Part shown: piece after piece, positions 42,856 to 50,049 of the stretch
Position numbering within the stretch: position 1 is the stretch's first letter
How the letters are laid out: each line of letters starts with the position of its first letter
Origin: JBOHER01 sp050701115
GTDB taxonomy: Bacteria; Actinomycetota; Actinomycetes; Mycobacteriales; Pseudonocardiaceae
DNA: 50,049 nt
Reading direction: 5' to 3'
Assembly (NCBI GenBank): GCA_050701115.1
Contig: JBOHER010000302.1
Location: 1 to 50,049, forward strand
Position numbers and translations under genes: made by a program
The notes under the pieces: generated by a model
What the model saw: only the letters and a program-made list of their open reading frames with translations
What the model was told of the DNA's origin: nothing
Databases searched by the model: none

Positions 42856-43839
42856 ATGAAGGATGGTGTGGCGCGACGACGCGTGGAGGCCCTTATCGCG
42901 TTGCTCCTGGTGGGCGGCGTGGTGGCGGCTGTCGTCATCGCGGTGCTGGTCGTGCGGGATCAGCCTGCGCCGCCCGTAGCCGCACCGCCGCCGACCACGC
43001 AGCGGGCCGAACCCGAAGTGGCCAAGGATCGTAGGCTCCCGGGCGCACTCGTGGTCAAGATCGACAATGTGTCCGCCGCGCGTCCGCACACCGGCATCGG
43101 CGGCGCCAACGCCATCGTCGTCGAGCCGGTCGAGGGTGGGCTGACCCGGCTGCTCGCGGTGTACTGGGGCAAGCGCCCGTCCGTGGTCGGGCCCGTCCGC
43201 AGCGCCAGGGAGACCGACATCGAACTGCTGGCCCAGCTCAAGCGTCCGGTGCTTGCCTACTCCGGCACCGCATCCCGGCTGCGGCCCTTGCTACGCCGCG
43301 CCGACCTGGTGCTCGCCTCTCCTGAGCTGGGCACCCCCGGCTTCTTCCGCAGCGGATCGCGCCGGTCGCCGCACAACCTGTACGTCAGGCCCAACCAGCT
43401 GCCGAAGACCAAGCCGGTGGCCTCCCCACTGCGCTTCGGCGCCGCGCCCGCAGGCGGGAAGGTCACCCGCTCGCACCGGGTCTCCTACCCCGCGGCGCGC
43501 TTTGACTTCACCTGGTCCAAGACGGCCGGACGCTGGCTGGTCTCGATGAACGGCAGCCGGATGACGTCCACCGAACGCGGAGGGCTGTCCGCCGGCACGG
43601 TCGTGGTCCAGCGGGTGAAGATTGTCCGCGGGCAGAACATCACCGACGCCGCGGGCTCGGTCTCACCGGTCGCGCGCACCGTCGGCAAGGGCAAGGCAGT
43701 CGTCCTGCGCAACGGCAAGTCCTATCAGGCGACCTGGTCGCGACCGAGCGCGGACCGGCCGACGAGTTACACCACCGCGTCCGGCAAGCCGCTGCCACTG
43801 GACCGTGGCACGGTGTGGGTGCTGCTCGTCCCGCGCTGA
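42856..43839 (+). CDS. DUF3048 (YerB-like) membrane-anchored protein
   Basis: 327 residues. One N-terminal membrane helix (about 11-34) and a short Pro-rich stretch precede an extracellular DUF3048 domain, starting KIDNVSAARPHTGIGGAN, with WGKRPSVVGPVRSARETD, and the C-terminal TVWVLLVP strand. The family is known from YerB lipoproteins of Bacillus; function is unsettled. A GTG at 42868 with GAAGGA four bases before it is an alternative start that keeps the helix. It is 70 bases after the tricorn gene. Confidence 0.88.
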   Translation: MKDGVARRRVEALIALLLVGGVVAAVVIAVLVVRDQPAPPVAAPPPTTQRAEPEVAKDRRLPGALVVKIDNVSAARPHTGIGGANAIVVEPVEGGLTRLLAVYWGKRPSVVGPVRSARETDIELLAQLKRPVLAYSGTASRLRPLLRRADLVLASPELGTPGFFRSGSRRSPHNLYVRPNQLPKTKPVASPLRFGAAPAGGKVTRSHRVSYPAARFDFTWSKTAGRWLVSMNGSRMTSTERGGLSAGTVVVQRVKIVRGQNITDAAGSVSPVARTVGKGKAVVLRNGKSYQATWSRPSADRPTSYTTASGKPLPLDRGTVWVLLVPR

Positions 43840-43907
43840 GGGTGACCAGCCGCGTCGGCCATGCGCTTACATTCACCTCACCGGGCTATGAGAAGGTACC
43901 CGGTGTG

Positions 43908-44861
43908 ATGAGGATCATCCGCCGCTTCGCGCCCGCGATCACCGCTGTGACCACCGTGCTCCTGCTCGCCGGCTGTGCGTCCGGCCCGAGCAAGGTGTCC
44001 TCGGCCGCGATCGTGGGGCAGCAGTCCGTCCCGCTGGCGGAGGTGCAGCAGGAAATCCAGTGGCTGCTGGCCAACGTACCGCAGGCACGGGAGCTGGCGG
44101 ACCAGCGAAAGTTCGACAACTTCTCCCGCAAGGTCGTCGGAGAGCGGGTGATCCACGAGCTGTTGGTGATCGCCGCCGACCGGGAAGGCCTCAAGGTCGA
44201 TCAGGCCGAGGTCACCCGGTTGATCGAGTCGTCGGGCGGTGCCGAGGAAGCCGCGAAGCTGGTCGGCGTGGAACCGAATCGGCTGCGCGATCTGGCCGCC
44301 GATCAGCTGCTGCTGCAGCAACTCGGCGAGAAGTACGTCGGCAGCCTTTCGGTCGACCTGGTGGGTGCGGTTGTCACCGACGAGTCGCCAGGGTCCACGG
44401 CCAAGGACAAAGCCCTCGCCCTTGGCAGACAGATCGCCGACGATCCCGCGCGGGCGAAGGAAATCGCCGCTGGTGAGGGCCGCCAGGCGATCGAGCAGCG
44501 GCTGGCGATGAGCGAGGTGCTGGGCAGTGAGTCCGCCGGGCTGGCCACCAGCGCGCTGTTCGGCGTCGAACCCGGCACGGTGGTCGTCATTCAGCCGAGC
44601 CGTGAGCAGGGCTCGGCGTGGCTGGTGGCGCTGGTCCGGGATCGGACGGTCGACGACCAGCCGGACGAGAGCCCGGCCGGGCAGGCCGACCCGCAGACCC
44701 TGTACAACATCGGGCTGCGGATGCTGGCACCGATCGCCGATGAGATCGGCGTGCAGGTGAGCCCTCGCTACGGCGTGTGGGATCAGGCAGGCATGATCGT
44801 CGCGGCCAACGAGGATGACCTTTCCGGGCACGTGATCCCGCCGCGTACCGTGCGACCGTGA
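43908..44861 (+). CDS. SurA-like lipoprotein
   Basis: 317 residues. Lipoprotein signal with lipobox LAGC near residue 23, then a helical SurA N-terminal-like domain (AAIVGQQSVPLAEVQQEIQ through VVGERVIHELLVIAADREGLKV). No clear peptidyl-prolyl isomerase domain follows, so it is more likely a holdase-type chaperone for exported proteins. The AGAAGG upstream suits GTG 43905 or ATG 43908. Its TGA overlaps the mazG GTG by four bases. A SurA-like gene between mfd and mazG also occurs, to my memory, in Streptomyces. Confidence 0.85.
   Translation: MRIIRRFAPAITAVTTVLLLAGCASGPSKVSSAAIVGQQSVPLAEVQQEIQWLLANVPQARELADQRKFDNFSRKVVGERVIHELLVIAADREGLKVDQAEVTRLIESSGGAEEAAKLVGVEPNRLRDLAADQLLLQQLGEKYVGSLSVDLVGAVVTDESPGSTAKDKALALGRQIADDPARAKEIAAGEGRQAIEQRLAMSEVLGSESAGLATSALFGVEPGTVVVIQPSREQGSAWLVALVRDRTVDDQPDESPAGQADPQTLYNIGLRMLAPIADEIGVQVSPRYGVWDQAGMIVAANEDDLSGHVIPPRTVRP
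44846..44851 (+). promoter_or_regulatory. Leaderless -10 element of mazG
   Basis: TACCGT ends six bases before the GTG at 44858 and lies inside the end of the SurA-like gene. Confidence 0.5.
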
Positions 44862-45889
44862 CCTATCTGCCCGGCCCCGATCAGTCCGGCCCCGTGGCGC
44901 CGGGATGCGCGGTCGTGTTGTGTTCGCGCTGGTTGCCCGACGTGGTACCGGTCCGCGCGTTACCGGCCCTGCGCGCGGCCGAGGAGGTCTACTCGGCGGC
45001 CGATGTGTCCGACGAGACCCGGCTGGTGCTCGCCGCCAAGCCCGCGCCCGATCCAGGCGAGCTGCTGGCCGAAGCGCGCCGGACCGCGGTTGTCCTGGTG
45101 GCCTGCGACGCGGATGATCGCGGGGCACGGGCGCTGGCCGAAGCCGCCGCCCCGGTGATCGAAGTGCCGGTGCCGCCGCTGATCGACGCGGTCGCGGTGA
45201 TGGACCGGTTGCGTGCGCCCGGTGGCTGCCCATGGGACGCCGAACAGACCCACGCATCGCTGCGCCAGTATCTGGTCGAGGAAACCTACGAACTGCTCGA
45301 GGCCATCGAAACCGGTGACCGGGCCGCCCTGCTCGAAGAGTTGGGCGACGTGCTGCTGCAGGTGCTCTTCCACGCCCGGGTGGCAGCCGAGGATCCGCGG
45401 CAGCCGTTCGATATCGGCGACGTGGCAGACGAGTTGGTGGCGAAGCTGGTCGGCAGGCATCCGTACGTGTTCTCCGACGCATGCCCGGGTGCGGGTGTCC
45501 CGCAGGAAACGGGCATCGTGCACACCACGGAGCGTCAGCAGCGCCGGTGGGAAGAGCTCAAGCAGGAGGAAAAGCGCCGAGAGTCCATTGTGGATGGCGT
45601 GGCACTTGGGCAGCCCGCGATCGCCCTCGCCGCGAAGCTCGCCGCGCGCACCGGCCGTGCGGGACTGCCTGCCGACCTGTTTCCGTCCGGTCCCGGTGCG
45701 GGCGAGCAGTTGTTCCGCGCGGCGGCCGTCGCCAAGCGCGCCGGAGTCGAACCGGAGGGTGAACTGCGCGCGGTGGCCAAGAACTTCGGTGCGCACGTGC
45801 GGGCGGCTGAGGCCGCCGCCCGTGCCGACGGCATCGACCCCGCACGGCTGGATGCCGACGGCTGGCGGCGGTACTGGCCGACGGACTGA
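44858..45889 (+). CDS. mazG: Nucleoside triphosphate pyrophosphohydrolase MazG
   Basis: 343 residues. Residues 1-105 are a poorly conserved N-terminal domain as in mycobacterial MazG; then one MazG domain with CPWDAEQTHASLRQYLVEETYE, LLEELGDVLLQVLFH (the EExxE and ExxD metal ligands) and KLVGRHPYVFSD. It hydrolyses NTPs to NMPs and removes oxidised nucleotides. The C-terminal part keeps the KLAARTGRAGLPAD and VAKNFGAHVRAAEA helices. It is four bases overlapped with the SurA-like gene and can be transcribed alone from its own -10. Confidence 0.95.
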   Translation: MTYLPGPDQSGPVAPGCAVVLCSRWLPDVVPVRALPALRAAEEVYSAADVSDETRLVLAAKPAPDPGELLAEARRTAVVLVACDADDRGARALAEAAAPVIEVPVPPLIDAVAVMDRLRAPGGCPWDAEQTHASLRQYLVEETYELLEAIETGDRAALLEELGDVLLQVLFHARVAAEDPRQPFDIGDVADELVAKLVGRHPYVFSDACPGAGVPQETGIVHTTERQQRRWEELKQEEKRRESIVDGVALGQPAIALAAKLAARTGRAGLPADLFPSGPGAGEQLFRAAAVAKRAGVEPEGELRAVAKNFGAHVRAAEAAARADGIDPARLDADGWRRYWPTD

Positions 45890-45922
45890 CTACCGGCGGT
45901 AGTGCGAAACGATCATTCTGGA

Positions 45923-45928
45923 TAACCT
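45923..45928 (+). promoter_or_regulatory. Leaderless -10 element of the transglycosylase gene
   Basis: TAACCT ends six bases before the GTG at 45935. Confidence 0.65.
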
Positions 45929-45934
45929 GATCGG

Positions 45935-46561
45935 GTGACAGCTGGGCCGACCGGGAAGATCGCCGCGACGATCGGGCTGGTCGTTATCGGGCTGGTGCTG
46001 ATCGTCACGATCGGCATCGGCAAACCGGTCGAGGACTCCGCGTTCGACGTCCCGGAATCGCGCGAGATGTGGATGCGCACCGAGGCGCCCGAGTGCAGGC
46101 TGCAGTGGACAACGCTGGCAGGCATCGGCCGGGTCGAGTCGAAGCACGGCAGCCTGCACGGCGCCACGATCGGTGCCGACGGGCAGGCGAACCCGCCGAT
46201 CATCGGCCGCACGCTCGACGGCTCGCGGGGGTTGCCCGAGGTTGCCGACACCGACCGCGGCGATGTGGACGGCGATCCCGGGTGGGACCACGCGGTGGGA
46301 CCCATGCAGCTACTGCCTGCCACCTGGCAGCGCTGGCGCATCCGGGCGTTGCGGGACGGCGGGCGACCTGATCCGCAGCACATCGACGACGCCGCGCTGG
46401 TCGCCGCCCGCTGGCTGTGCGCGACGGGCGGGGACCTCTCCCGGCCACCGGGCTGGTGGCGGGCGGTGCTGGTCGATGGCCGCTCGGTCGCTGCCGCGCA
46501 GGAGGTGTACAGCGGTGCGCAAGCGTATGCCGCGGCGAGCCTGCCGAGCCGGTCGCGTTGA
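45935..46561 (+). CDS. Lytic transglycosylase, MltB-like (LpqU-like)
   Basis: 208 residues. One N-terminal hydrophobic helix (about 9-28) without a lipobox, so it is probably anchored by the helix. The SLT_2 domain has LAGIGRVESKHG with the catalytic Glu, then DHAVGPMQLLPATWQRW and an ALVAARWLC helix. It cuts the glycan strand of peptidoglycan to anhydro-muropeptides. The position before eno corresponds to Rv1022 (lpqU), which is a lipoprotein; the lipidation Cys is absent here. It is convergent with the TPR gene; GACCC/GGGTC at 46560-46574 forms a small palindrome between them. Confidence 0.92.
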   Translation: MTAGPTGKIAATIGLVVIGLVLIVTIGIGKPVEDSAFDVPESREMWMRTEAPECRLQWTTLAGIGRVESKHGSLHGATIGADGQANPPIIGRTLDGSRGLPEVADTDRGDVDGDPGWDHAVGPMQLLPATWQRWRIRALRDGGRPDPQHIDDAALVAARWLCATGGDLSRPPGWWRAVLVDGRSVAAAQEVYSGAQAYAAASLPSRSR

Positions 46562-46572
46562 CCCGGCCGGGG

Positions 46573-46977
46573 TCAGCCGTCCCGCAGCGCGATGCGCGCG
46601 GTCACCTCGCCGAGGGCGTCCTGGTACTCGGGCAGCGGATTCATTGCCAGCGCCATCCTGAGCTGACCCATGGCCTCGGCGAATCGGCCGAGCCGCTGCA
46701 GCGTCCTGCCGAGCACGAAGCGTGCGTAGTCGTCGCTCGGGTCGATCTCGATGACCCGGTTGAACGCTTCCTCGGCTCGATGCAGCTGGGCGGAGTGGAA
46801 GTAGGCACGGCCTGCGAGCAGTTGCACGCTCGGTTTGTCCGGTGCGACGTCCAGGACAGGGCGCAGCGCCTTGAGCGCGTCCAGCGGTCGCCGGTCGGAC
46901 AGCAGCGTCTCAGCGTGCCGAAATGCCGCGACCGGCGATGTCCGTTCGCCCTCCGGCCTCACTTCCACGTCATCCAT
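46573..46977 (-). CDS. TPR repeat protein
   Basis: 134 residues, soluble. Three to four tetratricopeptide-like helices pairs: FRHAETLLSDRRPLDALKAL, VQLLAGRAYFHSAQLHRAEE (followed by AFNRVIEIDPSD), ARFVLGRTLQRLGRFAEAMG and ALAMNPLPEYQDALGE. It is a small protein-interaction module with no enzymatic domain. It is divergent from the VOC gene. On its strand TAGCGT lies nine bases before the ATG, near but not equal to the leaderless spacing of its neighbours. Confidence 0.88.
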   Translation of the reverse strand: MDDVEVRPEGERTSPVAAFRHAETLLSDRRPLDALKALRPVLDVAPDKPSVQLLAGRAYFHSAQLHRAEEAFNRVIEIDPSDDYARFVLGRTLQRLGRFAEAMGQLRMALAMNPLPEYQDALGEVTARIALRDG

Positions 46978-47092
46978 GGTGCTTCCACGCTACCGGTGGC
47001 TGCCGGTGCCCACGACCGCCTTCCGGGCGGATACCCGCCACACCGCGGAGGGGTTGCGCACGGATGAACGACGGCATGATGGACTTGACCGC

Positions 47093-47587
47093 ATGAGCGA
47101 GCAGGAAGAGGAGGTGCGGGTAGCGTCCGGCAGCGCACCGGCATCCGAGCCTAGCTATCTCGGTATGGCTCCCTATCTGTACTACGCCGACGCAGGCGAG
47201 GCGCTGGAATGGCTGGTCCGGGTGTTCGGGTTCACCGAGCGGGTGCGCTACTGCGACTCGGCGGGAATCGTGTTCCAGGCCACGGTCGCGGCAGGTGATG
47301 CCGAGATCCAGCTGGCCGGGGTTGGCGCCGACTACTGGGCGAGCAAGGGTGTGGACGGTCCGGTCGGGCAGCTGAACATCGTCTACGTCGAGGATGTCGA
47401 CGCGCACCACGCACGAGTGCAGACCGTGCTCGGCCCCGACGTCGAGGTTTCCACCCCGCAGGACCAGCCTTACGGGGCAAGGATTTTCACCGTGCCCGAC
47501 ATCGGCGGTAACAGCTGGACCTTCTGGCAGCGGACGTCGGACACCGTCGAGTTACCGAGCGGTTGGCAGGAAATCAGGCCCAGCTAG
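47093..47587 (+). CDS. VOC family protein (glyoxalase/PhnB-like)
   Basis: 164 residues. After ~20 disordered residues comes one pair of beta-alpha-beta-beta-beta modules: MAPYLYYADAGEALEWLVRVFGF, AEIQLAG, LNIVYVEDVDAHHARVQ and YGARIFTVPDIGGNSWTFWQ. The PYLYYADAGEALEWLVRVFGF part is typical of PhnB-like members. These form metal-binding barrels used by glyoxalases, dioxygenases and resistance proteins; the reaction here is unknown. The ATG at 47093 is chosen because upstream codons overlap the TPR gene region. It ends about 80 bases before eno. Confidence 0.85.
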   Translation: MSEQEEEVRVASGSAPASEPSYLGMAPYLYYADAGEALEWLVRVFGFTERVRYCDSAGIVFQATVAAGDAEIQLAGVGADYWASKGVDGPVGQLNIVYVEDVDAHHARVQTVLGPDVEVSTPQDQPYGARIFTVPDIGGNSWTFWQRTSDTVELPSGWQEIRPS

Positions 47588-47668
47588 CCGCGTGCCTCGT
47601 ACGGGTGACGTTCGCCGCCAGTTACCCTGCAACAGGTACTACTGCACAACGCACTTGAGGAGTTTGGC

Positions 47669-48955
47669 GTGGCGGTCATCGAGCAGGTAGGTGCGCGGGA
47701 GATCCTGGATTCTCGCGGCAACCCCACGGTCGAGGTGGAGGTGGCGCTGGACGACGGCACGCTTGCGCGTGCCGCTGTGCCGTCTGGTGCTTCTACCGGT
47801 GAACATGAAGCGGTCGAGCTGCGCGACGGCGACCCCAAGCGCTACGGCGGCAAGGGAGTCCTGCGCGCGGTGGCCGCGGTGCTGGACGAGATCGGGCCCG
47901 ACCTGGTCGGGGTGGACGCCGTCGACCAGCGCATCGTGGACCAGAAGCTGGTCGACCTTGACGGCACCCCGGACAAGTCGCGGCTGGGTGCGAACGCGAT
48001 CCTCGGGGTGTCGCTCGCGGTGGCCAAGGCCGCGGCCGAGTCGAGCGAGCTGGAGCTGTTCCGCTACCTGGGCGGGCCCAACGCACACGTGCTGCCGGTG
48101 CCGATGATGAACATCCTCAACGGTGGTGCGCACGCGGACACCGAGGTGGACATCCAGGAGTTCATGATCGCCCCGATCGGTGCCGAGTCGTACCGGGAGG
48201 CGCTGCGCTGGGGCACCGAGGTCTACCACTCGCTCAAGTCCGTGCTCAAGGGCAAGGGGCTGGCTACCGGCCTTGGTGACGAGGGCGGATTCGCGCCCAG
48301 CCTGGCCAGCAACCGCGAGGCGCTCGACCTGATCCTGGCCGCGATCGAAAAGGCGGGCTATACCGCGGGCCGCGACATCGCGCTCGCGCTCGATGTCGCG
48401 GCGACCGAGTTCTACTCAGACGGCGGCTACTCCTTCGAGGGCACCAAGCGGTCCGCCGAGGACATGGCCGCGTACTACACCGAGCTGCTGGACGCCTACC
48501 CGTTGGTGTCCATCGAAGACCCGCTGTCCGAGGACGACTGGGACGGCTGGGTCGACCTGACCGGCCGGATCGGTTCGCGGGTGCAGCTGGTCGGCGACGA
48601 CCTGTTCGTGACCAACCCTGATCGGCTGGAAGAAGGCATCAGCCGGGGCGCGGGCAACGCGTTGCTGGTGAAGGTCAACCAGATCGGCACCCTCTCCGAG
48701 ACGCTGGACGCGGTGTCGCTGGCCACCTCCTACGGCTACAAGAGCATGATCAGCCACCGCTCGGGCGAGACCGAGGACACCACGATCGCCGACCTCGCGG
48801 TGGCAACCGGAGCTGGTCAGATCAAGACCGGTGCGCCCGCCCGCAGTGAGCGGGTCGCCAAGTACAACCAGCTGCTGCGGATCGAGGAGAACCTGGCCGA
48901 CGCCGCACGCTACGCAGGAGATCTGGCCTTTCCCCGGTTCACGCCGGAGTCCTGA
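47669..48955 (+). CDS. eno: Enolase
   Basis: 428 residues. It converts 2-phosphoglycerate to phosphoenolpyruvate. Motifs: GAREILDSRGNPTVEVEV, VPSGASTGEHEAVELRDGD, the MMNILNGGAHADTEVDIQEF metal region, GLGDEGGFAPS, VSIEDPLSEDDWDGW and the signature LLVKVNQIGTLSET, then SHRSGETED. The GTG has GAGGAG seven bases before it, so it is leadered; a TACCCT at 47623-47628 may be its -10. FtsB-like and DUF501 genes follow in the same direction, a conserved actinobacterial cluster. Confidence 0.98.
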   Translation: MAVIEQVGAREILDSRGNPTVEVEVALDDGTLARAAVPSGASTGEHEAVELRDGDPKRYGGKGVLRAVAAVLDEIGPDLVGVDAVDQRIVDQKLVDLDGTPDKSRLGANAILGVSLAVAKAAAESSELELFRYLGGPNAHVLPVPMMNILNGGAHADTEVDIQEFMIAPIGAESYREALRWGTEVYHSLKSVLKGKGLATGLGDEGGFAPSLASNREALDLILAAIEKAGYTAGRDIALALDVAATEFYSDGGYSFEGTKRSAEDMAAYYTELLDAYPLVSIEDPLSEDDWDGWVDLTGRIGSRVQLVGDDLFVTNPDRLEEGISRGAGNALLVKVNQIGTLSETLDAVSLATSYGYKSMISHRSGETEDTTIADLAVATGAGQIKTGAPARSERVAKYNQLLRIEENLADAARYAGDLAFPRFTPES

Positions 48956-48961
48956 TCAGGC

Positions 48962-49486
48962 ATGCCGGACGGCCGGGGGAGCGCCCGTAAGAGCGGTCGG
49001 ACGCAGCGTGCTGGGTCCGACCGCTCCCGACGGCCGGAGCGGGTGCGGGGGGCCGGTTCGGCTCGAGCGAGGCTCCGGGCGGGGTTCCGGTCGGCGCGGG
49101 TGACCGAAGCGGCTCGCGCGCTCGGTCTGTCCACCACCCGCCGGGCCGCGGTCGCGGCCATCGTGGTGTGTGCGCTCGCGTTCACCCTTGCCGTGCCGTT
49201 GCGCACCTACCTCGCTCAGCAGACTGCCGTCGCCGAGCAGGAGGAGCTCAAGGCCGAGTTGCAGGACCGGGTCCGGGAGCTGGAACGGCGCAAGGCCGAA
49301 CTGGCCGATCCGGCACAGGTGGAAGCCGAAGCACGCAGGCGGCTCCGCTACGTGATGCCGGGCGAGACTCCCTACATCGTGCAACTGCCGGAGGACTCGG
49401 TCGACGCCGATGAGTCGGCCGATGCCGAACACGAACGCGGGACCGGCGCCTGGTACGAGCGCCTGTGGTCCAACGTGGCCGGTTAG
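48962..49486 (+). CDS. ftsB: FtsB/DivIC family cell-division protein
   Basis: 174 residues. A long Arg-rich cytoplasmic N-terminus (1-60), one membrane helix (about 62-81), a short extracellular coiled coil (AEQEELKAELQDRVRELERR), then the family segment ARRRLRYVMPGETPYIVQLP. It is part of the septal FtsQ-FtsL-FtsB complex. It corresponds by place to Rv1024. It starts six bases after the eno stop. Its TAG stop is the first half of the next gene's -10. Confidence 0.92.
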   Translation: MPDGRGSARKSGRTQRAGSDRSRRPERVRGAGSARARLRAGFRSARVTEAARALGLSTTRRAAVAAIVVCALAFTLAVPLRTYLAQQTAVAEQEELKAELQDRVRELERRKAELADPAQVEAEARRRLRYVMPGETPYIVQLPEDSVDADESADAEHERGTGAWYERLWSNVAG

Positions 49487-49489
49487 CCT
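49484..49489 (+). promoter_or_regulatory. Leaderless -10 element of the DUF501 gene
   Basis: TAGCCT ends six bases before the GTG at 49496, and its TAG is the ftsB stop codon. Confidence 0.6.
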
Positions 49490-49495
49490 TACCGC

Positions 49496-50005
49496 GTGAA
49501 CTTCCGCGAAACCCGCTTTGAACCGGTGACCGAGGCCGACCGCGAGATCATCGCCGAGCAGCTCGGCAGGCCACCGCGGGCGTTGCGGGCGATCGCCGCG
49601 CGGTGTCCCAGCGGGCATCCCGCTGTGGTGCAGACCAATCCGCGGCTGGAGAACGGAACGCCGTTCCCGACCCTGTACTACCTGACCTGCCCGCGGCTGA
49701 ACTCGCTGGTCGGCAGGCTCGAAGCCGCAGGCGTCATGCGGGATATGACCGATCGGCTGCAGGCCGATCCTGAGCTGTCCGCGACCTACCGGCGGGCGCA
49801 CGAGTCCTATCTGGCCGAGCGGGACGCGATCGAGTCGCTGGGGCACCAGATCACCGCGGGTGGCATGCCGGGCCGGGTGAAGTGCCTGCACGTGCACCTC
49901 GCGCACACCTTGGCGGTCGGGCCGGGGGTCAACCCGTTCGGCGACGAGACCCTCGAACTGCTGCGCGCCGAGTGGCCGTCCGGGGAGTGCGCCGAGGTCG
50001 AGTAG
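49496..50005 (+). CDS. DUF501 domain-containing protein
   Basis: 169 residues, the whole length being DUF501. Conserved parts: QLGRPPRALRAIAARCPSG, NGTPFPTLYYLTCPRLN, SRLE-like helix region around VGRLEAAGVM, and the C-terminal PGRVKCLHVHLAHTLAVG followed by NPFGDE. The Cys/His residues in CPSGHP, CP and KCLHVH could bind metal. Function is unknown. It is conserved between ftsB and an exopolyphosphatase gene in actinobacteria (as Rv1025 before Rv1026), which probably begins at or after the window edge. Confidence 0.9.
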   Translation: MNFRETRFEPVTEADREIIAEQLGRPPRALRAIAARCPSGHPAVVQTNPRLENGTPFPTLYYLTCPRLNSLVGRLEAAGVMRDMTDRLQADPELSATYRRAHESYLAERDAIESLGHQITAGGMPGRVKCLHVHLAHTLAVGPGVNPFGDETLELLRAEWPSGECAEVE

Positions 50006-50023
50006 GTGCCCGGCCAAGCAGTA

Positions 50024-50049
50024 TGAAGGGAGCTTTGGTGCGCATCATG
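50024..50049 (+). other. Window edge: possible start of the next gene or half of a palindrome
   Basis: AAGGGAG followed five bases later by GTGCGCATC could be the ribosome site and start of the expected exopolyphosphatase gene. The same stretch could also be the left arm of an intergenic palindrome. The window ends too soon to decide. Confidence 0.25.

Noticed and set aside
46560..46574. Strong terminator between the transglycosylase and TPR genes
   Set aside because: Only a 5-bp palindrome (GACCC/GGGTC); too short to call alone.

Overview
The window is high-GC actinobacterial chromosome. GTG and TTG starts, third-position G/C, a lipoprotein-rich envelope gene set and the gene families point to the Pseudonocardiaceae (Amycolatopsis, Prauserella or Saccharomonospora type). 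This is an inference from content, not a database match. From about 8.7 kb to the end, gene order follows a block I recall in Mycobacterium tuberculosis (Rv1002c to about Rv1025): pmt, rsmI, pabB, metG, tatD, rpfB, ksgA, ispE, a pks16-like ligase, pth, rplY, prs, glmU, a TetR regulator, mfd, mazG, a lytic transglycosylase, eno, ftsB-like and DUF501. Lineage-specific genes are set between these.

Layout. 0-1.5 kb: the 3' part of an aldehyde dehydrogenase and its usual DUF779 partner. 1.5-5 kb: a secreted GH20 lipoprotein and a membrane serine/threonine kinase of unusual topology. 5-8.6 kb: a potassium-uptake operon with two TrkH/KtrB pores around one RCK subunit. 8.7-14 kb: protein mannosyltransferase, RsmI, an MFS exporter and PabB. 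14-20.7 kb: DUF4185 protein, MetRS, TatD, resuscitation-promoting factor and KsgA. 20.7-25 kb: a SAM riboswitch, a short Cys-containing leader ORF and a degenerate MetN-like ATPase without permease, then IspE and an ABC-F protein. 25-30.7 kb: acyl-activating enzyme, Pth, L25, Prs and GlmU. 30.7-34.5 kb: a GGDEF protein, tRNA-Gln, a fatty acid desaturase and TetR. 34.5-46.6 kb: PQQ-type dehydrogenase lipoprotein, Mfd, tricorn protease, DUF3048, SurA-like lipoprotein, MazG and lytic transglycosylase. 46.6-50 kb: TPR protein, VOC protein, enolase, FtsB-like and DUF501.

Two features stand out. First, the riboswitch/leader/MetN-like unit at 20.73-22.12 kb: the ATPase keeps Walker A and a C-terminal NIL domain, but its Q-loop, signature, Walker B glutamate and switch histidine are all changed. 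Second, eleven genes have a TANNNT hexamer ending exactly 6 (nine genes) or 7 (two genes) bases before the start codon, as expected for leaderless transcripts. In two of these the hexamer contains the upstream gene's stop codon. Short exact tandem repeats and small palindromes sit at gene ends (metG, ksgA, mfd, prs, the DUF4185 gene).

No stretch over 300 bases lacks a gene. I saw no transposase, CRISPR array, rRNA or biosynthetic cluster.
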